A stretch of DNA of 64,000 nt, from NCBI GenBank assembly GCA_002356215.1, contig AP017959.1, positions 2,124,195 through 2,188,194 on the forward strand, written 5' to 3'. A program made the position numbers and the translations under genes. This document shows, piece by piece, positions 20,235 to 27,431 of the stretch. Source of the DNA: [Synechococcus] sp. NIES-970 (GTDB taxonomy: Bacteria; Cyanobacteriota; Cyanobacteriia; Cyanobacteriales; MRBY01). Numbering within the stretch: the stretch's first letter is position 1; the number at the start of each line of letters is the position of its first letter. The notes beneath the pieces were generated by a model, which had not been told where the DNA came from, ran no database searches, and worked only from the letters and a program-made list of their open reading frames with translations.

Positions 20235-20536
20235 TGGTGTAGGAGTGTTTTGAGTTCACCTTTTTTATCCAGGTCAAACAGGTCGCTGCAACCACCGATA
20301 TGGGCATTGTTAATGAAAATTTGGGGGACAGTACGCTGACCCTTGGCCCGTTCTGCCATGGCGTTACGGGCTACCTCATCCCCATCAATTTTGTATTCGG
20401 TGAAATGTACGCCCTTGAAGAATAGGAGAATTTTGGCGGCGATACAGTAGGGACAGGTCTGCCAAGTATAAATTTCCACTTTTGCATTGATCCCATTGGC
20501 ACTCTTGCCGAATAACGGGTTTAACCAATCAAACAT
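20231..20536 (-). CDS. grxC: Glutaredoxin (GrxC type, CPYC)
   Basis: The 101-aa protein is a dithiol glutaredoxin with active site CPYC in YTWQTCPYCIAAKILL, the TVPQIFINN cis-proline loop and the GGCSDL glutathione-binding motif. It reduces disulfides and mixed disulfides using glutathione. An N-terminal stretch of about 18 residues precedes the domain. It is translated just ahead of tadA with a 4-base overlap. Confidence 0.93.
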   Translation of the reverse strand: MFDWLNPLFGKSANGINAKVEIYTWQTCPYCIAAKILLFFKGVHFTEYKIDGDEVARNAMAERAKGQRTVPQIFINNAHIGGCSDLFDLDKKGELKTLLHQ

Positions 20537-20848
20537 TTGCTAAAACTCCCCAGGGTTGCTGCTCTTAATTTTGTCTTGGATATTGTTGAACAACAATAGG
20601 GCGATCGCCATCAATGCCTGAAAAATAAGGGGCATTTTTGGGCGGGGCGACTCTATTTCAGGCGAAAAAATCCAGCAGAGCCCATAGGCTTAAGGTTAGA
20701 CTAAAATACCTGTAGCGTTGCTGCACCTTGGGATGCATATATCTGGACAACTTTAAGTGATTTGCATGATCGCCCAACTCATCCCCTCGTCCAGCCACAG
20801 CTCATTTGTTGATCAACCTTTTCTGAACACTCGCTAGACCATAATTTT
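20537..20848 (+). other. Intergenic region upstream of ahcY
   Basis: This 312-bp gap between divergent grxC and ahcY contains one HIP1 octamer and must hold both promoters. I see no clear terminator, tRNA or named riboswitch; an S-adenosylhomocysteine riboswitch was looked for and not found with confidence. Confidence 0.6.
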
Positions 20849-22225
20849 ATGAGCACTTCTACATTAACCCGTGATTATAAGGTCGCTGATATTAGCCTCG
20901 CCAGTTGGGGTCGTAAGGAAATTGCGATCGCCGAAGGCGAAATGCCCGCCCTCATGACCATCCGTAAAAAATACAGTGCGGACAAGCCCCTTGCTGGCGC
21001 GAAGATCATCGGCTGTATTCACATGACCATCCAGACCGCTGTGCTGATCGAAACCCTGGTTGAACTGGGCGCAGAAGTCCGTTGGTCATCCTGTAATATT
21101 TTCTCTACCCAAGACCACGCTGCAGCGGCGATCGCAGAAGCTGGAATCCCTGTTTTCGCCTGGAAAGGGGAAACTGAAGAAGAATACATGTGGTGTATTG
21201 AGCAAACCTGCCGCACACCTGCCGGTGAACTATGGGATGCCAACATGATTTTGGATGATGGCGGTGACCTCACGGGCTACATCCATGAAACTTACCCCGA
21301 AATGCTCACCAAAATTCATGGTGTTACTGAAGAAACCACCACTGGGGTCCATCGCCTCTACGAAATGCTCGAAAAGGGTGAATTAAAAATCCCCGCAATT
21401 AACGTCAACGACTCCGTAACCAAGGCGAAAAACGATAACAAGTACGGTTGTCGCCATAGCTTAAACGATGCCATTAAACGCGGTACAGATCACCTCCTTG
21501 CCGGGAAGAAAGCGCTGGTAATTGGCTATGGCGATGTGGGTAAAGGTTCCGCTGCCTCCCTCCGTCAGGAAGGGATGATCGTTAAAGTTACTGAAGTAGA
21601 TCCCATCTGCGCGATGCAGGCTTGCATGGATGGGTATGAAGTTGTTTCTCCCTACCTCAACGGCATTAATAATGGCCCGGAGAGTGTCAACAAGGATCTT
21701 TTGGCAAATACTGATCTTTTGGTGACAGCGACTGGCAACGTCAATGTTTGTGATGCCCATATGCTCGCTGCCCTGAAGCCTAGTGCAGTGGTATGCAACA
21801 TTGGTCACTTTGACAATGAAATTGACACCGCTTATATGCGTCAAAACTGGGAGTGGGAAGAAGTAAAACCCCAAGTCCATAAGGTTTATCGCAGTGATAA
21901 TCCCCAAGACTTTTTGATTCTCTTGGCTGAGGGTCGTTTGGTGAACCTTGGGAATGCGACCGGTCACCCTTCACGGATTATGGACGGTTCCTTTGCTAAC
22001 CAAGTTTTGGCGCAAATGTTCTTGTTTGAGCGTAAATTTGCGGACCAAAATCCTGCAACGCGTCAAATTACCGTTGAAGTGCTGCCCAAGCATCTGGACG
22101 AGGAAGTGGCTCGTTATATGGTTGAGGGTTTTGGCGGCGTAATTACTCAACTTACTAAAACCCAAGCGGACTACATCCATGTGCCTATGAATGGCCCCTT
22201 CAAAGGTGATAGCTATAAGTATTAA
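20849..22225 (+). CDS. ahcY: Adenosylhomocysteinase
   Basis: The 458-aa enzyme hydrolyses S-adenosylhomocysteine to adenosine and homocysteine in the activated methyl cycle. Visible blocks include [35 protein letters not shown], the catalytic region [28 protein letters not shown], the NAD-binding [12 protein letters not shown] and the C-terminal [10 protein letters not shown] with the conserved Lys and Tyr. It is a single-gene unit closed by the terminator at 22302-22342. Confidence 0.98.
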   Translation: MSTSTLTRDYKVADISLASWGRKEIAIAEGEMPALMTIRKKYSADKPLAGAKIIGCIHMTIQTAVLIETLVELGAEVRWSSCNIFSTQDHAAAAIAEAGIPVFAWKGETEEEYMWCIEQTCRTPAGELWDANMILDDGGDLTGYIHETYPEMLTKIHGVTEETTTGVHRLYEMLEKGELKIPAINVNDSVTKAKNDNKYGCRHSLNDAIKRGTDHLLAGKKALVIGYGDVGKGSAASLRQEGMIVKVTEVDPICAMQACMDGYEVVSPYLNGINNGPESVNKDLLANTDLLVTATGNVNVCDAHMLAALKPSAVVCNIGHFDNEIDTAYMRQNWEWEEVKPQVHKVYRSDNPQDFLILLAEGRLVNLGNATGHPSRIMDGSFANQVLAQMFLFERKFADQNPATRQITVEVLPKHLDEEVARYMVEGFGGVITQLTKTQADYIHVPMNGPFKGDSYKY

Positions 22226-22301
22226 TCCTTGATGAATGCTTGATTGAACTTCGCTAATTTCAGAACGGTTTGATGGGGTTAATCCTGCATAAACCTGTTT
22301 T

Positions 22302-22342
22302 TTGCCTCTAATCGTTATCTAATGATCAGAGGCAATTTTTTT
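22302..22342 (+). terminator. Rho-independent terminator of ahcY
   Basis: TTGCCTCT (22302-22309) pairs with AGAGGCAA (22328-22335), and an inner ATC/GAT pairing extends the stem past one mismatch. A run of seven T (22336-22342) follows. It lies about 80 bp after the ahcY stop and its T run touches the end of the displaced dihydroorotase remnant. Confidence 0.85.
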
Positions 22343-22467
22343 ATAAGAAATGCGTGAATGACTTTGCTGGACAAGTGTTGGTCTCGCCAAGCAAGGGGAA
22401 TGGCTTTCGGGACAGTGGAAATTTTCACTTTTAACCTGTCTGTTTTGTTGGGATCAAACAGAATGAG
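22342..22467 (-). pseudogene. Displaced C-terminal fragment of a dihydroorotase homologue
   Basis: On the minus strand 42 codons read LILFDPNKTDRLKVK...WRDQHLSSKVIHAFLI. This aligns with the last 41 residues of the intact dihydroorotase homologue ending at 27432 (LILFDPHKT...WGQNLSGKVIKTFLV), with 19 identical positions and one gap. There is no start or N-terminal part. A TAG stops the frame three codons upstream (22474-22476), where the sequence changes to an antitoxin start. It is read as the ancestral 3' end of that gene, left next to ahcY when the island inserted. Confidence 0.8.
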
Positions 22468-22473
22468 GGATTC

Positions 22474-22539
22474 CTATCTTTTGCTGGTGTTGCGCTTCAA
22501 CTCGGTGAGGGAGAGGATATTTTGGGTAAAGTCAAGCAT
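22474..22539 (-). pseudogene. Truncated Phd/YefM-type antitoxin start
   Basis: From ATG 22537-22539 the minus strand encodes MLDFTQNILSLTELKRNTS followed by KR and a stop. This resembles the N-terminus of cyanobacterial Phd/YefM-family antitoxins, which continue with a DNA-binding and toxin-neutralising domain absent here. The gene is broken exactly where homology to the dihydroorotase remnant begins, and no toxin gene follows. The assignment is from remembered family sequence over 19 residues, so moderate confidence. Confidence 0.6.
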
Positions 22540-22935
22540 AAATTAAACACCCAATACTCATTGAAACTGTAATCAGTGTAATAAGCTCGGAGAGTTTGTC
22601 AGTGATCGCCCTTGATGGGTTCTAGCTAAAATGAACTGACCGTCACCATCGAACCATGGCTGTTTCTCCGAGGGTAGATAGACACAAGCATATTCTCCCC
22701 AAAATCCTGTTGATTCACTTGCTGAGTTGCTTCTAGATAACTTTTAAGGGTACTTTACACCGCATGTGGTGGAGGGGCAGCCTGATTCCCATTACCCTCC
22801 GTATCGCGGATAATCAATTCAGTACTCTAGGGGTAATGTCTTGAGACGAACCTCACATACCACATCTAATAAACTGGGTGGTGCAGATAGTGTCACAATA
22901 AGCTTTTAAATCTACATATTATTCCCATGGGAATT

Positions 22936-23038
22936 TTATACAGATTTTATCTGCATAACACGCTGTTTGTGGTGTTTATACGGAAATTTTCCATATAAAA
23001 ATAACAGAGGGGACATTATACGGAACTCGTCTGCATAA
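22936..23038. repeat. Three 23-bp palindromes at exact 40-bp period
   Basis: Units lie at 22936-22958, 22976-22998 and 23016-23038. Each has the form 9-bp half-site, 5 variable bases, 9-bp inverted half-site: TTATACAGA-N5-TCTGCATAA, TTATACGGA-N5-TCCATATAA and TTATACGGA-N5-TCTGCATAA. Both intervals are exactly 17 bp and unrelated to each other. A weak further half-match (ATCTACATAT) occurs at 22910-22919. The array lies 225 bp before the OLD nuclease start. Cooperative operator sites or a recombinase or replication-initiator binding array are possible readings. Confidence 0.8.
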
Positions 23039-23150
23039 TACATAGTTCTAGAGACAGCGAAATAAAGTTACTGATAGGGGATAATTAACTGTCGGGTTAG
23101 GTACATAATTGGTTTGAGATTGTGACGCTCTCTCTAGAACAAATCATTGT

Positions 23151-23214
23151 AACCGACCGCAAATAAAGCGCTATCATTTAGTAGCAAAGATTTTTGCGGC
23201 GGTTAAATTTAACC
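23151..23214 (+). promoter_or_regulatory. Bulged hairpin overlapping a 14-bp palindrome upstream of the OLD nuclease gene
   Basis: AACCGACCGCAAA (23151-23163) pairs with TTTGCGGCGGTT (23193-23204) with a single bulged A. The last GGTT is also the left end of the perfect palindrome GGTTAAATTTAACC (23201-23214), so the two foldings exclude each other. The structure ends about 50 nt before the GTG start and could be a leader switch or a protein site. The role is inference. Confidence 0.45.
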
Positions 23215-23224
23215 GTTATGTGTA
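23210..23224 (+). repeat. Left copy of a terminal-inverted-repeat-like sequence
   Basis: TAACCGTTATGTGTA here matches, inverted, TACATATAACGTTA at 26931-26944 (reverse complement TAACGTTATATGTA), with one base gap and one mismatch. The two copies closely bracket the OLD nuclease-UvrD gene pair. The repeat is short and AT-rich, so chance is possible. Confidence 0.35.
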
Positions 23225-23262
23225 AATCGTTATTGAAATAATCTAAGTAGTGAGATGAATCA

Positions 23263-24987
23263 GTGAATTTGCAAGATGTCAAGATTGAGAACTTCCGTGG
23301 TATCAGTTTTTTACACCTTCCCCTCGATAAACTGACAGTACTAATTGGTGAAAATAACACTGGTAAGTCAACTGTTTTAGAAGCTGTAAAGTTTGTTCTC
23401 AACCGCAGCCTTGGCAATCAACGTGGCAACCAGTTCACCGAGTATGATTTTCATCTCAGAGATGTTAACGTTACGCCACAAACTGCTCAGCCAATTCTAA
23501 TCACTCTACATTTTGCCGAAGAAAATCCGGATGAATGGCCTGATGCTATTATTCAGCAAATGAATGAAGTAATTCAGTTGGATTCTGTAGGACTCAATCA
23601 TATCTGGTTACAGGCAAAAGGCATTTTTAATCCTGATACTGTTTCATTTGAAACCAAGTGGGGTTTTCTCAATTCAAGCGAGGAAGAGTTGAGTTTGAGA
23701 AGCCTTACACCGATCAATCTTATTTCACGATTTGTTCCGCTTTTTTTCCTGTCGGCGTTACGTGATGCTTCTCAAGAGTTTGGACAGCGTGGTCAGTTCT
23801 GGAAAAGCTTCCTGAAGTCTATCCAGATTCCTGATGACGAGCGAGCACAGATTGAGGGAACACTTGAGGAAGTTAATACATCAGTTATCGATGCAAATAT
23901 TGGGTTAACACAAGTTATTCAAGAAATAGCTAAGCTAAAGGAGCTTGTTCCTTTGGCTTCTAATGATCCTGTTGTACTAGAAGCATTCCCAACCCGCATC
24001 TTTGATATGGTCGGCAAAATTCAGGTGTATCTAAAATCAACTTATGGAGCAAAGATCCCCCTCCATCGACATGGGGAAGGAACTCAGAGCCTTGCTGTAT
24101 TGATGCTTTTTCAAGCCTTTGTAGCTAGCAATCTAGCCGAAGCCTATACTCCTGAATCTAGCCCAATTCTCGCTTTGGAAGAACCAGAAGCGCATCTTCA
24201 TCCATCAGCTATTTGTTCACTTGGCTCATTTCTGAAGAATCTATCAGGAAAAATCCTTGTTTCTAGCCATTCTGGCGATTTGCTTTCACGGGTTCCAATT
24301 ACATCATTGCGTAGGTTATACAAAGTCAATGGAGCAACAAAGGTAGGACAAGTTCAGACTAATTTGTTGGATGCCAAGGAGATGCAGGCAATTGATTATA
24401 GTATTTGTCTAACAAAAGGCCAGTACCTCTTTTCACGTTGCTGGTTACTTGTGGAAGGTAAATCAGATTTTCATCTTATGCCGCTTCTTCTAGATATCAT
24501 GGGTTTTTCTCAAGATGAAGTTAGTCTATCAGTCCTTGAAATTAGCGAAGTCATTAACAAAGGTGAGCCGTTCATAAAGCTAGCAAAAGCACTTGGTATT
24601 CAATGGTTTATGATGGCAGATGGCGATAGTGCTGGAATGGATTATGTTAATCGCGCAGCAAATTACCTTGAAGCCAGTGACACTCTTGCTGATCGTGCCC
24701 GACAATTAACTCATGCCGATATCGAGCATGAATTTTGGCATAATGGTTATTCTAGCTTTATTACAAATATCGTGCCTTCTAATGTTCTACATCAAATTCA
24801 GACACGGACAGGAGGAAAGGCTGAAGAGAAAATCAAGGAGATAATTAAAACTGCTATCAAGCAGAAAGGAGGGAAGCCTGCTTTTGCACAAGCCTTAGCT
24901 CTAGAAATCCGAAATCAAGGTAAAACAACTATTCCTCAGACAATTCAAGATGTTATTACCCGTACTGTCCAATTAGCCAGAGGTTGA
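23263..24987 (+). CDS. OLD-family ATP-dependent nuclease with TOPRIM domain (Gabija GajA-like)
   Basis: The 574-aa protein has an N-terminal SMC/RecF-like AAA ATPase with Walker A GENNTGKST (residues 29-37), signature-like RHGEGTQSLAVL, Walker B ILALEEPEAHLHP and switch SSHSGD. A TOPRIM nuclease domain follows, with Glu398 in LLVEGKSD and Asp453/Asp455 in ADGDSAG. This is the class 2 OLD architecture of Gabija GajA, whose length is about the same. The start is GTG; a three-codon ATG reading frame (23255) overlaps it. The UvrD gene follows after 1 bp. In known systems GajA nicks DNA and is controlled by nucleotide levels; activity here is inferred. Codon use and base composition differ from neighbours. 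Confidence 0.88.
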   Translation: MNLQDVKIENFRGISFLHLPLDKLTVLIGENNTGKSTVLEAVKFVLNRSLGNQRGNQFTEYDFHLRDVNVTPQTAQPILITLHFAEENPDEWPDAIIQQMNEVIQLDSVGLNHIWLQAKGIFNPDTVSFETKWGFLNSSEEELSLRSLTPINLISRFVPLFFLSALRDASQEFGQRGQFWKSFLKSIQIPDDERAQIEGTLEEVNTSVIDANIGLTQVIQEIAKLKELVPLASNDPVVLEAFPTRIFDMVGKIQVYLKSTYGAKIPLHRHGEGTQSLAVLMLFQAFVASNLAEAYTPESSPILALEEPEAHLHPSAICSLGSFLKNLSGKILVSSHSGDLLSRVPITSLRRLYKVNGATKVGQVQTNLLDAKEMQAIDYSICLTKGQYLFSRCWLLVEGKSDFHLMPLLLDIMGFSQDEVSLSVLEISEVINKGEPFIKLAKALGIQWFMMADGDSAGMDYVNRAANYLEASDTLADRARQLTHADIEHEFWHNGYSSFITNIVPSNVLHQIQTRTGGKAEEKIKEIIKTAIKQKGGKPAFAQALALEIRNQGKTTIPQTIQDVITRTVQLARG

Positions 24988-24988
24988 T

Positions 24989-26914
24989 ATGCTTAATTTA
25001 GCGTCACTCAATGAAAATCAGTGCGAGGCTGTGTTGTGGAACAAAGGAGCGCTACTGGTCTTAGCAGGGCCTGGTTCTGGCAAAACAAGAGTTCTTACCT
25101 GTCGCATTGCACACATATTGGAACAATCAGAAGGTCAACATTTTCGTATTTTGGCTCTTACTTTTACTAATAAGGCTGCCGCAGAAATGCGGAGCAGAGT
25201 GCAGGAACTAGTTCCAAAAGAACTTAGCAGGGTACGGCTTACAACGTTCCATTCTTTCGCTGCTGAACTTCTCCAGCAGCATGGCAACCATCTCAATTTT
25301 CGCCCAGACTTCCAAATACTTTCAAACAATGCTGATAGAGAAGCCCTTCTAGATGATGTATTAAGGCAACTCCGAAAAAACCTTGCCTATTCTCTGCCAG
25401 TCCATTTTAAAGCAGCCCAACTTCTCCCTGCTGTGACAAGACTTCTTGAAAAATGTGTTCCGATAGATCAGGCAGAAGAAATTCTTCAACAATCCAACGT
25501 GGAAAATGCTGCTCTTCTATCTAAGGTGTATGCAGATTATAGAAACGCACTTCGCAAAAACAATTCTCTCGATTTTCCAAGTTTGATAGCTGAAGCGTTC
25601 GATTTATTAACAAAGTATCCGTTCTTGGTTAAACACATACGCAAAGTTTACAAGCACATTCTTGTCGATGAATTTCAAGATACGAATAATACTCAGTATC
25701 AAATTCTATCATTGCTCGTATGCCCAGATCCTTCAACACTGTTTGTTGTAGCTGATGACGATCAAATTATTTATCAATGGAATGGAGCAAATCCTAAAAG
25801 GATTCAGGCATTGCGTGATGACTTTGGGGTTACTGAGTTACAACTTCCAGAAAACTACCGTTGTCCGCCTCTTATCATTGAATTAGCTAATTCTCTAATT
25901 GAAAAAAATCTCGGTCGATCAGCAGGGAAAAAACCGCTGAAGGCAGTCAAGCAGGGAGAAAGCGTAGAAGTTGTACGTGTTTTTAGTTTTGCTACTTTTG
26001 AAAAGGAAATTGAATGGATCGTACAGGATATCGCTCAAAGGGAACCTGAAGACCGAACAAACTGTGCTGTTCTTGCACGAACGAAAAAGCTCTTGGAGCA
26101 GGCAGGATCTAAACTTGCGGAAGCAGGTATTCCTGTTTACTTTGCAGCCAACAAGGATGAATTTAAGAGTGCTCCACTGAGAATGTTACATGCCATTCTT
26201 CGGCTAGTTAACTCCAAGGAAGATAAGCAGTCACTTGCAAGGCTCTCAAAGGCTTTTTATGAACTTGAAGGTATCAGAATTGAATTGTCTCCAGTCCTTG
26301 CGCGTGCATCTGCTGATGGCAAGGATTTGCTTCGCTCTTGGCTTGATGAGGTAAAGCTCCGAGATGCTTTGGAGGAAAAGACACGAACACTTTTGGAAAC
26401 AGATATTAAGTCACTGCTTACATCTCTAAACTATCGTAATTTTTCAGAAAAACTTTTAGATTGGGCGGTAGAGTCTTCGCCTGAATCTAACCAAGATGAA
26501 GATGCCTTCAATGAGTTTGAAGAAGAGCGGGATGTTTGGCAACAAATTTTGAATGAAATAATGAAAAAATTTGAAGGTGAAGAAGTGAGTCTTCATCAAT
26601 TACTGCAAGAGCTTGATCTTACATCGAAGACACTGCCAAAACCGCCAGAGGCAATTCCTTGTTTCACTATCCATGCCTCAAAAGGCTTAGAGTTTGGACA
26701 TGTCTACCTCATTGGATTAGTAGAGGATCAGTTTCCCAGTTGGGCTGCTATTAAAAAAGGCGACAATTCTTTAGAAATGCAAGAAGAACGTCGAAATTGT
26801 TTTGTCGCTATTACACGTACTCAGGAAAGTTTGACGCTGACTTTTTCTGCCAAGATGTTTGGATGGCCAAAAAAGCCTTCTCGATTTTTAGCAGAAATGG
26901 GAGTAGAGCTATGA
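24989..26914 (+). CDS. UvrD/PcrA-type superfamily 1 helicase (partner of the OLD nuclease)
   Basis: The 641-aa helicase shows Q motif LNENQCEAV, Walker A AGPGSGKT (26-33), LTFTNKAAAEM, LTTFHSFAAELL, Walker B ILVDEFQDTN, DDDQIIYQWNGA, ENYRCPP, TIHASKGLEF and the late AITRTQESL arginine motif, so all SF1A motifs are present. It is longer than characterised GajB (about 500 aa) and shorter than housekeeping PcrA/UvrD (about 720-780 aa). It starts 1 bp after the OLD nuclease stop, implying co-translation and a joint function. OLD class 2 proteins are regularly paired with UvrD-like helicases in anti-phage defence. Confidence 0.9.
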   Translation: MLNLASLNENQCEAVLWNKGALLVLAGPGSGKTRVLTCRIAHILEQSEGQHFRILALTFTNKAAAEMRSRVQELVPKELSRVRLTTFHSFAAELLQQHGNHLNFRPDFQILSNNADREALLDDVLRQLRKNLAYSLPVHFKAAQLLPAVTRLLEKCVPIDQAEEILQQSNVENAALLSKVYADYRNALRKNNSLDFPSLIAEAFDLLTKYPFLVKHIRKVYKHILVDEFQDTNNTQYQILSLLVCPDPSTLFVVADDDQIIYQWNGANPKRIQALRDDFGVTELQLPENYRCPPLIIELANSLIEKNLGRSAGKKPLKAVKQGESVEVVRVFSFATFEKEIEWIVQDIAQREPEDRTNCAVLARTKKLLEQAGSKLAEAGIPVYFAANKDEFKSAPLRMLHAILRLVNSKEDKQSLARLSKAFYELEGIRIELSPVLARASADGKDLLRSWLDEVKLRDALEEKTRTLLETDIKSLLTSLNYRNFSEKLLDWAVESSPESNQDEDAFNEFEEERDVWQQILNEIMKKFEGEEVSLHQLLQELDLTSKTLPKPPEAIPCFTIHASKGLEFGHVYLIGLVEDQFPSWAAIKKGDNSLEMQEERRNCFVAITRTQESLTLTFSAKMFGWPKKPSRFLAEMGVEL

Positions 26915-26930
26915 GAACTCTTTAAGGTGC

Positions 26931-26944
26931 TACATATAACGTTA
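26931..26944 (-). repeat. Right copy of the terminal-inverted-repeat-like sequence
   Basis: TACATATAACGTTA lies 17 bp after the UvrD-type gene and is the imperfect inverse of 23210-23224. No target-site duplication is recognisable outside the pair. Confidence 0.35.
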
Positions 26945-26959
26945 GGCTTTCGTATACTA

Positions 26960-26978
26960 ATCGCCGTCCCATCTCTGC
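26960..26978 (+). repeat. Direct repeat, copy 1
   Basis: ATCGCCGTCCCATCTCTGC recurs at 27401-27419 with one mismatch. The two copies bracket the small orphan gene at 27098-27358. Confidence 0.6.
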
Positions 26979-27097
26979 TCCCCTGAAGTTCCGTGACCTT
27001 GATCTGTAATCTGTAAATCTCCGATGGCGATCGCCTGTTCATACTTGCACCCAAAACCTTGGGATATGATGAATGAGATGTAAGAGCGAGTTTAGTT

Positions 27098-27358
27098 ATG
27101 TCTACCCATCCCCCTGTGACCGCCCCCTTCTCTCTTGCCCAATTACAACAAGACATCGCTTCTCTTTCACCCGATGCCCAACAAATTATTTTTGATCTTG
27201 TTCATCTACTGAAAAACAAAACAACATCTTCAGAAGATTCTGCTACAGTTCAAAATACGATGTCAGAATGGTCAGACTTTATTGGTTGTGGGGAAGCAGA
27301 ATCAGATTTATCTCGTCATTACAAAACCTATCTAATCCAAAATTTACTGATGCTTTAA
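27098..27358 (+). CDS. Small antitoxin-like protein without toxin partner
   Basis: The 86-aa product reads SLAQLQQDIASLSPDAQQIIFDLVHLL then EWSDFIGCGEAESDLSRHYKTYL. A helical segment with SLSPDAQQ followed by a C-terminal toxin-binding-like tail is common in small cyanobacterial antitoxins paired with PIN-domain toxins. No toxin gene follows. The C-terminus appears shortened (ending IQNLLML) and the frame runs out at a TAA before the pyrC-like gene. The family assignment is tentative and the gene may be a relic. It is flanked by the 19-bp direct repeats. Confidence 0.5.
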   Translation: MSTHPPVTAPFSLAQLQQDIASLSPDAQQIIFDLVHLLKNKTTSSEDSATVQNTMSEWSDFIGCGEAESDLSRHYKTYLIQNLLML

Positions 27359-27400
27359 GACACTCTGAGAATTATTATGGTTTTACTCAACAGGGAAGCG

Positions 27401-27419
27401 ATCGCCGTCCCATGTCTGC
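27401..27419 (+). repeat. Direct repeat, copy 2
   Basis: ATCGCCGTCCCATGTCTGC, one mismatch from 26960-26978. It ends 13 bp before the stop codon of the dihydroorotase homologue. Confidence 0.6.
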
Positions 27420-27431
27420 CACCTCACTTTT

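Larger units (their letters stand above)
22226..23262. other. Gene-poor left part of the accessory island
   Basis: This 1-kb interval holds, in order, the ahcY terminator, a displaced 3' end of the dihydroorotase homologue, a truncated antitoxin start, about 390 bp in which I recognise nothing, the array of 23-bp palindromes (22936-23038), and a bulged hairpin with a 14-bp palindrome just before the OLD nuclease gene. There is no HIP1 octamer. It is AT-rich from about 22880 onward. Confidence 0.7.
22474..27431. mobile_element. Accessory genomic island with OLD nuclease-UvrD helicase pair
   Basis: The interval between the displaced and the intact 3' ends of the dihydroorotase homologue behaves as an insertion. 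It lacks HIP1 until 27027, is visibly more AT-rich than its flanks across the two large genes, and contains defence-type and toxin-antitoxin-type genes only. No integrase or transposase is present, so the mechanism is unknown. The exact borders are inferred from the two gene ends, not from a target-site duplication. Confidence 0.65.

Noticed and set aside
20537-20848. S-adenosylhomocysteine riboswitch upstream of ahcY
   Set aside because: A short GTAGCGTTGCTGC resembles part of the consensus, but the other conserved blocks are absent or unconvincing.
22358-22546. 62-codon plus-strand frame left of the island
   Set aside because: It is antisense to the displaced dihydroorotase end and the antitoxin start, whose minus-strand reading has clear homology.
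22936-23038. CRISPR array made of the three 23-bp units
   Set aside because: The intervals are only 17 bp, there are just three units, the units are palindromes with variable centres instead of constant repeats, and no cas gene is in the window.
26915-26960. Integron attC site around AACGTTAGGC
   Set aside because: The GTTAGGC core-like word is present, but no partner RYYYAAC box at a suitable distance and no L-box pairing were found, and there is no integrase.
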